A DNA stretch of 64,000 bases from Closterium sp. Naga37s-1 (taxonomy: Eukaryota; Streptophyta; Zygnematophyceae; Desmidiales; Closteriaceae), in NCBI GenBank assembly GCA_947471745.1, contig CANJKZ010000080.1, forward strand, positions 789,501-853,500, written 5' to 3'. How positions within the stretch are numbered: the first letter of the stretch is position 1; each line of letters begins with the position of its first letter. Positions 44,160 to 56,269 of this stretch are shown here, in pieces. Below the pieces are notes generated by a model that saw only the letters and a list, made by a program, of their open reading frames with translations, was not told the DNA's origin and ran no database searches. The position numbers and the translations under genes are program-made.

Positions 44160-44303
44160 GGTATAATCAACTGCACGTTAGGCCATACGTTTCTTAGCTT
44201 CCCAGCTTCAGACGAGTCAGCTCACCGCCGCTAAAGTTGTGCGACAATTTGATTTATCTCTGACTATATCATCGTTTCGAAAGGCCAAAGTCCCGGTCCT
44301 TTT

Positions 44304-45684
44304 TGTAGAGAATTGAGATAAGGACAAAAGAGTATGATTGCACACTAGAATAAGACAAGAGTGAACAGTAGAACTGTAACATATGAGGATGTGTTTGATA
44401 GAAGAGAAGATTATACTTAGAACTTGTGCTTATAAAGAGAAACTTGTGTAGGGTGGAATGCTTGATGAGGTAAGAACTCAAAAGAGAAGAAGAGTGTGAG
44501 CTTGTTGAGAGAATGAGAGAGGTGATAAACACTTACTTGAGTGAATCTTACTAGGGATAGTTGTAGAAGTAACTTGGGAGAAGAACTTGAACTTGTATGG
44601 TTTACTTGGGAGTGACTTCAAGCCTTGGGTTGGATGATGATCCTCCCTTGAGCTTGTAGCTTGTAGCTTCCTTATACTCTTAAGGAGTATGAGATAGACT
44701 ACTCTTCATTTGATAACTACTTTGTAGACTATGTGTGAGGGAGCCTTATGAGCATAAACTTATATTAAAGAGAGTATAGTACAAGCCTTATAGATCCATG
44801 AAGGATACATAGGCATGCACAGAGAGAGTAACCATCAATGGTAGCCTTGGAAGAGAGTAGCATGAGAGTATCAACTTTGGAGACATAGAACTTGGTTGCT
44901 AGTGAGGAGCATTTGTAGTAGAAGAGGAGCTTGAAGGAGAAGCTTGGAAAGGAGCTTGGTGAAGAAGCTTGGAATGCATTGTTGTCATTGAAGAACCTTC
45001 TTGAGAAGTTGTAGAGATGCTTGATGTAGATGAATATTATTGGAGCATGTGGTGGTGGTTGAGCACTTGATGAGTTGGAGATGTAAGCCTTGTTGAGTTG
45101 GAAGAGAGCTTAGTGAGTTGGATAAGGATGAATGGAGGAGATGATGAGCTTTGTTGCCTTGGAATAGGAGGTGATGGGATAATCATGAAGTCCTTAGGGA
45201 TGAGGTGGCAACTTTGGTGACTTGTGAAAGGAAGGAAGGAAGGAATAAATGAGAGGCATGTGGAGGTTGATGACTAGGAAGTGGAAGCATGTGCTTGAAG
45301 GCACATGGGAGGAGGATAATTGGAGGAGGTAAATGACTTGGGTAAACTTTGATGAGTAGGAAAGGAAAGCACATGGAAAATCATGAGGAGTCATGTGCCT
45401 TATGGTGGGACTTGAGGATGAGTATGGGAAGTTGGTTTGAATATTGGTTGAGTTGGACTAGGAAAGGCTATGGTGGTTGGGAGTAGTTAAAGAGGTGGTT
45501 GATAGGCTTGAGTTGGAGAGGATGAGTTGGAAAAAGGAGTTTGTAACTTGAGTGGTTGGAATAGGCTTTGGAGGAGTTGAGTGGTTTGGATGGGTTCTTG
45601 GGAAAATGTGTCGAGGGTGTTTTGAGGGGAAGGGGTTGGAGTGGCACAGTAGCGTGGCACGTGAAGCGCGTGCCATTCACAACA
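44304..45684. mobile_element. Solo LTR, 1381 bp, TSD CTTTT
   Basis: TGTAGAGAAT...TTCACAACA flanked by CTTTT at 44299-44303 and 45685-45689. The body is AG-rich on the plus strand and has no coding motif. Its orientation cannot be fixed because no primer-binding or polypurine site remains. The short stretch 44165-44303 to its left and 45690 onward to its right appear to be one host segment related to the promoter side of the FemAB-like gene. Confidence 0.75.
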
Positions 45685-45763
45685 CTTTTATGCCGCAGAT
45701 AGGTTTTGAGAACCAGTTAAAAATTGAAAATCCCCGGGCTTACTCGTCGAGTCGCCTCGCGCC

Positions 45764-45832
45764 ATGAGAGCCGCGACTCTACGAGTAGGCGCCATGAACC
45801 CTAAACCGCTCTATGCAGTACCGTTGGCCTGA
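45764..45832 (+). pseudogene. Truncated copy of the FemAB-like gene first exon
   Basis: TTACTCGTCGAGTCGCCTC then ATG and the short frame MRAATLRVGAMNPKPLYAVPLA-stop. It corresponds to TTACTCGTCGAGTCACCTC and [18 protein letters not shown] at 60205-60285. Homology ends near the stop. A weaker copy of the same leader lies at 48600-48700. Confidence 0.6.
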
Positions 45833-46359
45833 AGTTGTGCTGGAGGCTTCCAATTACAGTTCATTCATGCATTAGCTACTAATCAGAAGCACGAGGGTTC
45901 AAGGCATCATGTAATAGGTGAAATACAGCTGTTGAAATAAGATACACTGTGTTGCTAATTGACATACACAAGGATACACCATACCCAATCACCCAGATGA
46001 AGTACACACCCACATGATTACAAGGCTAACATCCATCATTGCAACAAGGCTCCTCGACTTTCCCCCGCCGCCACTACTACACGCTTCCACCAGCTCGGCA
46101 GCAACCCCCCTTTGCCTGAAGTTTCACCAAGTGGCTGCTAGATCTGCAGAGAAACGGGAAAGGTAAGGAGGTGGTACCAATCAGTTTCTCAGCACATGCA
46201 CAGGCGGGCGAGGTGGGCACCACCGTGGTATGTGACATAAACTCTCCAGACTCTGCCGCGCTGCAAATGGAGAGCTGGTATGGCCTTTCCAAGCGGCGCT
46301 CATGCTGGCATTATGATGGGTGAGCCCCACAGCACATGCAACGCGGGCGTGGTGGGTAG

Positions 46360-46379
46360 ATTTGAGGCGCCTCGAAAAT
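46360..46379. repeat. Imperfect intron-type palindrome in the F3 downstream module
   Basis: ATTTGAGGCGCCTCGAAAAT, keeping the GAGGCGCCTC core. It sits between two ~100-bp duplicated segments. Confidence 0.7.
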
Positions 46380-46964
46380 GATTTTCGTGCGGTGCACATG
46401 CTGGTCATGATGGTTGAGCCCCGCAGCACGTGCACGGTGGTGGGTAAGACCGGGCTGGAAATGAAGGCACATGCGACAACACTTGCGAGGCTTGCGCGCT
46501 TAAAGGGACAGCTCAAATGCCCTCCCACCAACAAGCATCTCCCTCTCACCAAAGGAAAGCACAGGCACCAAACAAGCATAGCCGAGGCACCAACATGCAT
46601 CTCCCACTCACCAATAGCCCAAACGATTGCATTCCTCAAGCTTTCCCGGACGTTCAGTCTCGCAGCTCTGCTTCTTCGAATCCCTGTACTTGAGAAAGAT
46701 GCCAAGAATAGGAACAGTATATCCCGTGCAATCCGTCTTCCTCCAATCAGAGCACTCTTCTGCAAGGGTGGGAGCAAAGGGGAGTCGAATTCTTTGCTTC
46801 GGAAACGGGCCGCCTGAGAATGAGCGACATCAAGGGAGGCAGGAGCAAACGGACGGCTGAGATTCACCTCAGATGTGAGCTGCTTTAGGAAGCACCCTGC
46901 TGCAACAGTCCCTTTCAGCCAATGGTGCTCAGCCTTATGGGCAGCACGGAGCTAATAGCTCCTT

Positions 46965-47495
46965 TTATACAGCAGCAGAAAAAACATAAATAGAGAACAA
47001 AACAAAAACAAAAATAACCACAGGCTTGGCTTGATCATTCCTACTCTTAGTAAGGAGTTCGCGGCGGCGACCCTGCTCGTCCCCCGCGCTGGGCTCAGCA
47101 AAACTCGGCGCGCTCTCTGCCGTGATAGCGCCGCCGGCGTTGTCTACCGCTCCCGACGCACCTGCAGCCACGCCATGCCGACACGAAAATTCGCGCAGGG
47201 GACGAGGACAGGGGAAAGGGTGAGGGGAGTGATGATGGGGCGGGAGAGAGAAACAGGCGGATCAATCGCATGGAGCCAACCTCTCGCTTCTCGAGATGCG
47301 CGTCGCCATCGCAGGTGCGTAGACATTGCACATGGAATCATCGGCAGTCATGGTCGAGGTCTGCTACTCACCATCGCCGGTAGTCATCCCGTCGCCGAGA
47401 AGCCGAGCAGATCGAGCAGCAGCCGTGGAAGCGAGTGATGCGAGAGTGACGGTGACGGCAAGCAGGAGAACGAGAGCCGTAAGCAGACGCGCCAT
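46965..47495 (-). CDS. Small secreted protein family F, copy F3 (two exons)
   Basis: Exon 1 (47372-47495, 124 bp) encodes MARLLTALVLLLAVTVTLAS, LASTAAARS and LLGDGMTTGDG, ending GATG before GTGAGT. Exon 2 (46965-47161) follows acceptor GGCTGCAG and gives ASGAVDNAGGAITAESAPS, DEQGRRRELLTKSRNDQAK and a hydrophobic tail to the stop at 46965, about 106 residues in total. The hydrophobic C-terminus is partly coded by a T-rich tract and may be untranslated or intronic. Exon 1 differs from F1 by several synonymous and a few conservative changes and by 18 bp in length, keeping the same phase. Confidence 0.62.
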
Positions 47496-48599
47496 GATTA
47501 CTAGCTGGAGAGGATGCAGGGAGTTGGAAGCGAGTGATTCAAGAGCTTCGAAACGTGAGACTGGGTGATGGGGAAGAAAAAAGGCGTGGGTATTTGTGCG
47601 GTGTGAGAGGACGGAATGGGCTGAAGTGCATTCACATTCACCACAATCGCAATGTCAGCATTGCGAATCGCAATGCTCAGCGAATCACCGTCGAGATGTT
47701 GGGTGTGACGCGTTACGACTATAATTCACTAGGGTAGGTCGCTTGACTCGCAATGGATGTTGGAATGTGTGGTACGCTACACACGTTTCCAGTACGGTTA
47801 AGAGAGATACAAGCAGCTTGCTTGAATCACAAACGAGTACCAGCATAAATGATCGCGTTCACGAATGACTCTGTGTCGCTTGACCAGCCGAATACATTTC
47901 TCTTTCACCCTGACTGCCCGATCTGAAAGTACCAGTGGGAACTGAATCTCAAACAGGTAGGGATCCCGATTCCAGATTCACTTAGTAATGACTCACTCCA
48001 GGGTGTATGACTCACTCAAGTATCAAACTACGATTTACGGAATGAATAATGATCAGGTCCCAAACAGAGTTTTGCAGCTTCTCGTAGACGTCCGCACCTT
48101 GAGCAACCGCCAGTTCGTGCACATCACCCAGGAAAATACATACCCTAGTACCCTACGCCCAAAAACTGTTTGACAAGCCGTGAGATGCGGGGGCAGGGGG
48201 TACGATAAGAGAATTATATGAACTACATGTTTCAAAGTTGAGATGCTTAGCGAAACAAAATAATGAATCAATTCGTCTGCTTTCAAGCCTCAAGCATCTC
48301 TGTCTCGCTCCCTGTTTAGCATCTGTTCTGCTCCTTCACAAGTTTGTCGGATGCTTTCTCCTGCATGGACCTTTCTCAAACGGAAAGGGCTGGAGGAGAT
48401 TTCGCATTTGAGTGCTTTTAGACGCTAATCTGGTAATATTGGAGGTAAGCGCCTATATAGGCGTTCATACAAGTATGCTGGTCGTATTTTTGAAAAGGTG
48501 CCACACCTTTTCAAGCTTAGGTTTTTTATTCGCCGCCTCCCATGCTCGCCTATTCACAGGAGTAATTCCTACAATACCGTTTTCAAATGCCGCTGCCCA

Positions 48600-48700
48600 C
48601 GTGTTTAGTGTCTCAGCTCGTTTCCGAAAAGCGAGTTAGATTCGAAAATCCTGGGACTACTTACTCGTCGAGTCGTCTCGACTCTCGTCGTCGCTTCCAA
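48600..48700 (+). pseudogene. Degraded leader copy of the FemAB-like gene
   Basis: GATTCGAAAATCCTGGGACTACTTACTCGTCGAGTCGTCTC-like sequence followed by GACTCTCGTCGTCGCTTCC parallels 60180-60255, but the ATG is lost. It directly precedes copy F4. Confidence 0.55.
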
Positions 48701-48745
48701 TCCAAAACGTTGGCTTAGCAGTCATTATCGAGGCCTGCTACTCAC

Positions 48746-48869
48746 CATCGCCGGTAGTCATCCCCTCGCCAAGAAGCCGAGCAGATCGAGCAGCAGCCGT
48801 GGAAGCGAGTGATGCGAGAGTGACGGTGACGGCAAGCAGGAGAACGAGAGCCGTAAGCAGACGCGCCAT
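48746..48869 (-). CDS. Small secreted protein family F, copy F4, signal-peptide exon only
   Basis: 124-bp exon, almost identical to F3 exon 1 (one change, GDG to GEG), ATG at 48869, ending GATG before GTGAGT, phase 1. Sequence left of ~48700 is the degraded leader of the FemAB-like gene, so exon 2 is missing and this copy is probably not functional. The upstream module runs 48870-49690. The stretch 49690-49854 has no gene. Confidence 0.6.
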
Positions 48870-49854
48870 GATTACTACGAGTAGCTAGTAAAGAGGATGC
48901 AGGTAGTCGGAAGCGAGTGAATGAAGAGCTTCGAAGTGTGGTTCTGGTGTTGGAAGGAAAATGGAGTGGGTATTTGTATGGTGTGAGCGGGGCAATATGG
49001 TGGATGTGAATGGGCTGAAGCGGAGTTTCGCTCAGTGCTGTCAGTCACCATCGCGAATCGCAGTCCCTAGCGAATCACCTTTGAGAAGTTCGGTACGCGT
49101 TCCTAATATAATTCATTTGGATGAATCGCTTGACTCGCAGTAGATGCTGGACGGTGTGGTACGCTACACACGTTTCCAGTACGGTAGAATGGGATACAAG
49201 CAGTTTGCTCCAATCACAAACAGGTACCAGCAAAAATCGATCGCGTTCACGGAGTGTGTGGCGCTTGACCAGCCGAATACATTTCTCTTTCACCCTGACT
49301 GCCCGATCTGAAAGTACTAGTGGGAACTGATCCTCAAACGGTTGGGTGATCCCGATTCCAGATTCAGTTAGCACTGGCTAGCTACAGGGTGTGTGACATC
49401 ACCAAGGTCACTCGGCGTATCAAACATTGATTCACGGACTGAATGTTCGGGTATTAGACAAAGTTTTGCAGCTCAGAGTCCTAAGTCCGGGTGTGTGAAA
49501 TTCTCGTGAACGGCCAGACCCATGAGCAACTGCCAGTTCGTGCACATCACCCAGGAAAATACATGACCCTAGTGCTCTACGCCCAAAAAACGTTTTGAAT
49601 AGCCGTGAGATGCGGGGGGGTCTGATAGAATAGAATTGTATGAACTACATGTTTCTGAGTTGAGATGCTTATCGAAACAAAATCACAATATACCGAATTT
49701 TCAAGATCATGAATCAATTCCTCCTCGTCCTGCTTTCAAGCCTCCAAGCATCTGTCTCGCTCCCTGTTAGTATCTGCTGTGCTCCTTGACAAGTATTGTC
49801 CGATGCTTTCTCCAGCATGGTCCTTTTTCACGTGAAAAGCGCCTGCGGAAATTT

Positions 49855-49980
49855 TGTGAAAAAACAAGGAATGAATGCACTAGGAAACAGGTGGGTACAA
49901 GTAGGAAAACCTAAAAGTGTTGTACCCCATATTGTCTACCCCACTACAGCCTACACAGACTATAGCATATAAGTTGACAC
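49855..49980 (-). repeat. 3' LTR of element B
   Basis: Minus strand TGTCAACTTA...TTTTCACA, 126 bp, preceded by TATGGGGGTG; aligns with 7419-7545. Confidence 0.85.
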
Positions 49981-50176
49981 ACCCCCATAGGCAAAGTGGG
50001 GGAGAACAAGAGGTCACAAGACCAGTCAAGCAAGGCAAAGCAAGCTCAGGGTGGATCACAACGTCACCACACATTCCGAGCGCAAGTTCAAGGCCACAAG
50101 GCCAGTTCACATGCAAGATCATATATAAAGGTAAACAAGCAAGTGCAGGTATAGAAAGATCACAGTACAAGCAAGG

Positions 50177-53100
50177 TCAAGAAGTGAGCAAGTGAGGCCA
50201 AGTAGGCACAAGACCTAGCATCGTACAGCAGCGCTGATGATCACAAGGCGGCAGTGCCTTGGTAAAGATATCAGCAGTGTTGGCCTCAGAGGCCACGTAA
50301 GCAAGGCGCAGCTGACCACGCCGCTGCAGCTTACGAGCAAGGAAGTAGCGAAGAGCAATGTGCTTCGTTCTGTGCTCCAGTCTGTGCTCCCGACACAAGG
50401 CCAGCATGGCCTTGTTGTCTACGTACAGAACTGGAGGAGAACGAGGCGGCTCTCCTAGGTCAGTCAGCAAGTAGGTGAGCCAGCGTAGCTCCTGTGCAGC
50501 CATGGCCCCCGCGTAGATCTCAGCCTCACAGCTGGAGCCGAGAACAGAAGACGAGCGGGTAGACCGCCACGAAACAGAGCCGGTACCAAGGCTGAAGGTG
50601 TAACCCTGTGACGACCGCTGCGTAGCCTGGTCGTCAGCCCAAGAAGCGTCTGCGTGACCTGTGAGGACCACTGAACGCCGCCCTCCAAGCACTAGCCCCA
50701 TGCCCGACGTACTGCACAAGTAGCGCAACACCCTCTTCGCTGCAGCCATGTGCTCTGGTCGGTGTCTCCCAGGAGCAACATAGCGTGCCAAGATGCTAAG
50801 AGGGTATGCAAGGTCAGGTCGAGTGCAGGTCATCAGGTACATGAGGCAGCCAACAAGCTCTGGGTACGGGCCACTCGGCTCTACGGACTCATCCGAAGGC
50901 AGAGCTGAGAGCGAGTGGCGAGTAGACAGAGGAGTGGCCTGAGGCGAGGAGTACGTGAAGTCGAAGCGCTGAAGGACCTGCTGCACCATGTGTGACTGAG
51001 TCAGGGTAATGGTGCGCTGTGCTCTGTCCTGGGTGATCTGCAAGCCAAGGTAGCTGCGCAGTTCACCCAGGTCTGTGCACGTGTGTCTCTTCTGCAGCTC
51101 GGACTTCACGTGGGCGAGTCCAGCAGTGTCAGCAGTGGCAAAGACCAAGTCGTCGACGTACACGAGGATGTAGAACGGCGGCAGAGAGGTGTCGGTGCGC
51201 AGAAACAGCGACGGGTCAGCAGTAGAAGGAGCAAACCCAAGAGCCGCAAGTGTAGTCCTCAGTGTGTCGTGCCACTCACGCGGCGCCTGGCGGAGACCGT
51301 AGACTGGCCGCCGGAGGCTCCACTGGGTACCAGGAGGAAACGACCCAGTGAAGCCAGGTGGCCGGCGCAGCCAGATCTCCTCGTGCAGGCTGCCCTGCAA
51401 GAAAGCTGTGTTGAAGTCAAGAGAGTGAAGCTCGTAGTCGCGCTGAGCGGCTATGTGCAGCAGCACCCGAAGAGTGGTCATCTTCGGGGTGGGAGAGAAG
51501 GTCTGAAAGTAGTCAACTCCCTGCCGCTGACTGAAGCCTCGAGCCACGTAACGCGCCTTGAAGACAGGCGGAGAACCCGGCGGCCGCTTTACCCTGAAAA
51601 TCCACATGCCACTGACGATGTTCGCCCCAGGTGGGGGAACCTCGTCGACGTAGGTGCCTGTGGACTTCCAGGAAGCCATCTCTGCGTCCATGGCTGACTG
51701 CCACTGTGAGGAGTAGGGACCCTCGATCCCCTCAGCGTACGATCGAGGAGTCGGGATGTCTGGTGCATCCGGGTCTCCCTCAGGGGCAATCAGCACGGAC
51801 ACGAGATGAGGCAAAGCAGCAGCAAAACACTAGAACTCCTCCTGCCTGTCCTCTAGGACGTCCGTGCCAAGAGCACACTCACCCCCGACGGACGGAGGAC
51901 AGACAGACTCAGACTCAGCAACAAGACTAGCAGCGTAGTCTAGACGACAGTGAGCAGCGAAGTCGACCAACTCAGCAACTAAGGTAGACGCAGCAGTGGA
52001 CTCAAAGGAAGGGTCAGTGACAACAGTAGCCAGGAGACGCGTGACAGTAGGACTGGCAGCACGAAGAGAGTCCGACTCCGGGTCAGCAAGAGCAGGAAGA
52101 GAGGACTCAGGAGGAGACGGCAAAGGGACACGCTGCGGAGCAGTGGAAGGACGCAGTGCCATCTGGTGCGTGCCCGGGACCGCAGGAGGACGCTGACGCG
52201 GAACACGACGACTAGTGCGAGCAGCACGAACAGGCGACGCAGGACGAGACGCAGGCGCACGACGCTCAGCAAGACCTCCAGTAGGACCAGTGTAGGGAGA
52301 AGGAGCAGGCAGTGGGGAGGCGAGCTGTAACTGTGACTGCGACTGGACAGACGGCGGACACTCTAAGGGAGGAGGAGGACCAGTACAAGGCGGGAGACCA
52401 AGAACCTGCTCAAGGAGCGGAACGAAGTACGGCCGCGGCCGCGTAGCGCCTCCTGAAACAGCAGGGACAGCACCAGTACCCCCAGCGGCAGCACCAGCGC
52501 CAGCAGCACCTCCGGCTCCAGCAGCGCCAACTCCAGCACCCTCAGAAGCACCAGCGCCAGCAGCACCGCCAGCTCCAACACCAGGAGTACCTCCAGCGCC
52601 AGCTGCGCCAACTCCAGCACCCTCAGAAGCACCAGCGCCAGCAGCCCCGCCAGCTCCAACACCCTCAGAAGCAACAGCGCCAGCAGCACCGCCAGCTCCA
52701 ACACCAGAAGCACCTCCAGCTCCAGCAGCGCCAACACCAGCACTCTCAGAAGCACCAGCGCCAGTAGCACCTCCAGCGCCAACACCAGCAGGACCGCCAG
52801 CTCCAGCACCGCCAGCAGCTCCAGCACCAGGAGCACCTCCAGGAGGACCAGCGCCAACAGCTCCAGCAGCACCCCGGAGGCTTCGACAGTACCGAGAGTA
52901 CCACTCACGTAGCTGCTGGGAAGAGAGAGCTCCCCTAGGCGCAGCACCCCCAGGCTCAGCACCTGCAGTCTCTGCACCCCCAGGCTCAGCACCCACAGTC
53001 TCTGCACCCCCAGGCTCAGCACCCGTAGTCTCCGCACCCCCAGGCTCAGCACCCCCAGTCTCCGCACCCCCAGGCTCAGTACCTCCAGACCCAGCACCAC

Positions 53101-54895
53101 CAGGCTCAGCACGCTCAGTACCTCGCGCAGGACCAGAGTCGACAGCTACCTCGACAGGCTCGACCGGGTCTACCTGGGAAACACCTGAGGGAGCAGGAAC
53201 CTGGGGAGGCAAGGGGCCTACCAAGGCAGCACCTGGCGTGAGGAAGAGCGGCGGAGGGGGGAGCGGGGCAGTGCGGTAGGGGAAGAGACGGTAGAAGGGG
53301 ACCGACTCGTCAAAGGTGACGTCCTGGGAAGACAGAACACGGCGCGAGGTGGGGTGGTAAAACTGCCAACCAGGCGCGTCAGGGGGGAAGCCAAGGAAGA
53401 CGCAGGGAACTGCACGGGGGGACAGCTTGTCCGCAGACAAGTCGCGGACAAAAGCCCGAGATCCCGAGACACGAAACGCAGACGCATCGCCAACCTTCCC
53501 CGTCCACCGCAGAGTAGGGGAGGTCTCCGGCAAGGAGACCCGGGGCTGAAGGTTGATCTGATGCGCCGCGTACTGAACCGCGAACGGCCACAGAAAATGG
53601 GGAGCAGCCGCATGGATCATGGACGTACGAGCGACGTCCATGACCATACCAATGCGGCGCTCAGCAATCCCATTTTGCTGTGGAGAGGCCGGAAGCGTGA
53701 ACGTCTGGCGGATGCCCTGTGCACGACAGAAGGCTCGCAGAAGGGCAGAGGAAAACTCACCGCCTCTGTCGGAGTGCAGACGCAGGACAGGAAAGTCCGA
53801 GCCGAAACTCTCTCTGAGCTGGAGACGAGCTGCGCGGATCCAGTCGATCAACACCTCAGTGACCTCACCCTTGCTGCGCAAGGGGAAGACTGCGGTGTAA
53901 CGCGAGTATTCGTCAACCACCAGCAGGAAGTAACGCTCGTGACCCTGTCCACGGACGCGGGCTGGGCCCCACACGTCCATGTGAAGCGTCTGCAGCGGAG
54001 CCTCTGTCGGAGGAAACTCGGAGGAGTGAGGAGCGGCACGCTGCCGCCCCTCGACGCAGGGAACGCAGGTGGGGCCAGGACCCGGAGGAAGAGAAGGGAG
54101 GGACCGGGGGAGACCCGAGACAAGGAAACGAGAGGCCATGCCTCGGAGACGAGGCAGGGAGGGGTGACCAAGGCGGTGGTGACAGAGGAGAGTCTGGTGA
54201 GACAGGAGACGACACGAGCAGGGGGCAGACTCAGGACCAGACCTGGACGCTGCAGCAAACACCTGACTCGACGCAGCTACCTGAGGAGACTCAGTAGTCA
54301 GTGTGTACAGGCTCGACCCCGGCTGACGGGTAAACGTGGCCAAGTGTCGGCCCGTCCGAGCACACGTACAGTGGGTCACTCGCTGACGTGCAGGAGTGAA
54401 CTGGTCAACCCCTGCGTCCTGTAGGTCAGCACCACTCACCAAGTTCGTAGAGAACGAGGGGAGGTAAAGACCTGACAGGGAGCCAGAAGGGGCCGCCGGA
54501 CACGGTAAGACAGTGGAGAAGTGGGCAAGGACGGGACCCCCAGAGGGGTCTGCCAGGGAGACTGCAACCGGCCGACTAAGCGGCGTGACTGTGGTGCGGT
54601 CTCGAAAGAAGGAGCGGGAAGCACCCGAGTCAAGGGTGAAGGTGTGTAACACCTGAGACGACGTGGTACCTGAGAGAGCAGACTCACCAGCACCTGGGGC
54701 AGCAGACTCACCAGCACCTGGGGCAACAGACTCACTAGAACCTGGAGCAGCAGACTCACCAGCACCTGGAGGAGCAGACGCACTAGCACCTAGAGCAGCA
54801 GCCTCACCAGCACCTAGAGCAGCAGCCTCAATGCCCGGGTCAGGCGGAACACACAGGTAACAGTCACCCACATCACTAGTAGGCAATGCATACAT
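50177..54895 (-). pseudogene. Element B copia pol: protease-integrase-RT-RNase H, one in-frame TAG
   Basis: Minus strand. Protease TFTLDSGASRSFF, integrase zinc finger (HHRLGHPSLPRLRG, CVPCVEG) and core (HMDVWGP, HSDRGGEF, NGIAERRI), then a very long Gly/Ala/Pro-rich linker with repeated GGAEPGGAET and GAGGAAGAGASEG units (about 52450-53130), RT (WIFRVKRPPGSPPVFKARYV, LVYVDDLVFA) and RNase H (HADASWADD, SSCEAEIYAG, ANTADIFTKAL) to TGA at 50177. The frame is continuous except for TAG at 51830-51832 between DRQEEF and CFAAALPHL, where CAG would restore it. Confidence 0.92.
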
Positions 54896-54990
54896 GGCAG
54901 TGAGGATAGCATCATAGTCAAGAGCATAGATATCTGCCTAAGCAGCTCCACCCAGTCGGGGAGCTCAGCGGCGTCGCCAAACTCCGTACG

Positions 54991-55491
54991 CTAGACGTCG
55001 CTCAGACGGGCGAAGCAGCGGGACTCGGCGTGACCAAGCGTCCCGCAGGGCTGACCAGTCCGAGCACCAGTGCGAATGACGTACGGACAGCGAGCATTAC
55101 CCCGTGACCCTCCACGCTGAGCGTACCACTCACGAAGCTGCTGGGGCGAAAGGACCGCGCGCGGACTGCGCTGCAGCTGCACCTGGCCACTACAAGCAGC
55201 TCCCGAACTCCTCACGCCAGAACGACTCCCACTACGGCCACCCCGACAACCCCAAGTAGCGTACCACTCACGAAGCTGCTGGGGCGTGAGGGACTCACGC
55301 GGACGTCGCTGGAGCTGCATCTGGCCACCGCCAGGAGCAGGAGGAGCAGTGGTAGCCGCAGTAGCAGCAGTAGCAGTAGTAGAAGCAGTAGCAGTAGTCG
55401 CAGCGCGGCCACCCCTACAACCCCAACTAGCGTACCACTCACGAAGCTGGTGGGGGGCGAGGGACTCACGCGGACGGCGCTGGAGCTGCAT
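54991..55491 (-). pseudogene. Element B gag C-terminal part
   Basis: Minus strand. Three repeats of a unit resembling MQLQRRPRESL.P.QLREWYA.WG (about 55440-55490, 55270-55330, 55120-55180) precede a zinc-binding segment CPYVIRTG...PCGTLGHAESRCF. TAG at 54991-54993 and a frameshift within the next 60 bp separate it from pol. The usual N-terminal gag domain is missing. Confidence 0.75.
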
Positions 55492-55640
55492 TTGGCCACG
55501 CCAGGAGCAGCAGTAGCAGTAGAAAGAGCAGTAGCAGCAAGAGCAGCAGTAACAGCAGTATGGGCAGGTCAGTGCTCACCAGTGGCGAGAAGGGCAGGCG
55601 TACGACGGCGGCAACGGCGAGGCCGCTACCACTGCAGGGC

Positions 55641-56215
55641 GAGGGCTCCGCGGCTGCTGCAGGGGCGGCTGCTGCAGGGGCGGCTGCTGCAGGGGCGGCT
55701 GCTCCAGGGGCGGCTGTCGCAGGGGCGGCTGCTCCAGGGGCGGCTGCTGCAGTGGCGGCTGCTCCAGGGGCGGCTGCTGCAGGGGCGGCTGCTCCAGGGG
55801 CGGCTGCTGCAGGGGCGGCTGCTCCAGGGGCGGCTGCTGCAGTGGCGGCTGCTCCAGGGGCGGCTGCTGCAGGGACGGCTGCTCCAGGGGCGGCTGCTGC
55901 AGTGGCGGCTGCTCCAGGGGCGGCTGCTGCAGTGGCGGCTGTTCCAGGGGCGGCTGCTGCAGGGGCGGCTGCTCCAGGGGCGGCTGCTGTAGTGGCGGCT
56001 GCTCCAGGGGCGGGTGCTGCAGGGACGGCTGCTCCAGGGGCGGCTGCTGCAGTGGCGGCTGCTCCAGGGGCGGCTGCTGCAGTGGCGGCTGTTCCAGGGG
56101 CGGCTGCTGCAGGGGCGGCCGCTCCAGGGGCGGCTGCTGCAGTGGCGGCTGCTCCAGGGGCGGCTGCTGCAGTGGCGGCTGCTCCAGGGGCGGCTGCTGC
56201 AGTGGCGGGTGCTCC
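55641..56215. repeat. 30-bp tandem repeat, ~19 units
   Basis: Unit GGGGCGGCTGCTGCAGGGGC+10 bp with CAG/CAGTGG/CCAG variants. It produces a long Ala/Gly/Pro frame on the plus strand and a Gln-Pro-Pro-Leu frame on the minus strand. Neither has other evidence of coding. Confidence 0.95.
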
Positions 56216-56269
56216 AGGGCGCGGGTTAGGGCAGGGCGCCGCGGCGGGCAGGGGCGACGAGGGAGCCGC

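Larger units (their letters stand above)
49855..55640 (-). mobile_element. 5'-truncated Ty1/copia element B
   Basis: Minus strand. Only the 3' LTR (49855-49980) is present; gag starts inside its C-terminal half and passes into GC-rich tandem repeats near 55640 with no 5' LTR or primer-binding site before the F5 block at 56800. Its RT-RNase H is the source family of the segment fused into element A. Confidence 0.85.

Noticed and set aside
46181-46867. 228-codon minus-strand frame downstream of F3, Cys-containing
   Set aside because: The same region in F2 and F5 does not keep this frame, and similarity between copies is at the nucleotide level with frame-breaking differences; more likely 3' untranslated or intergenic.
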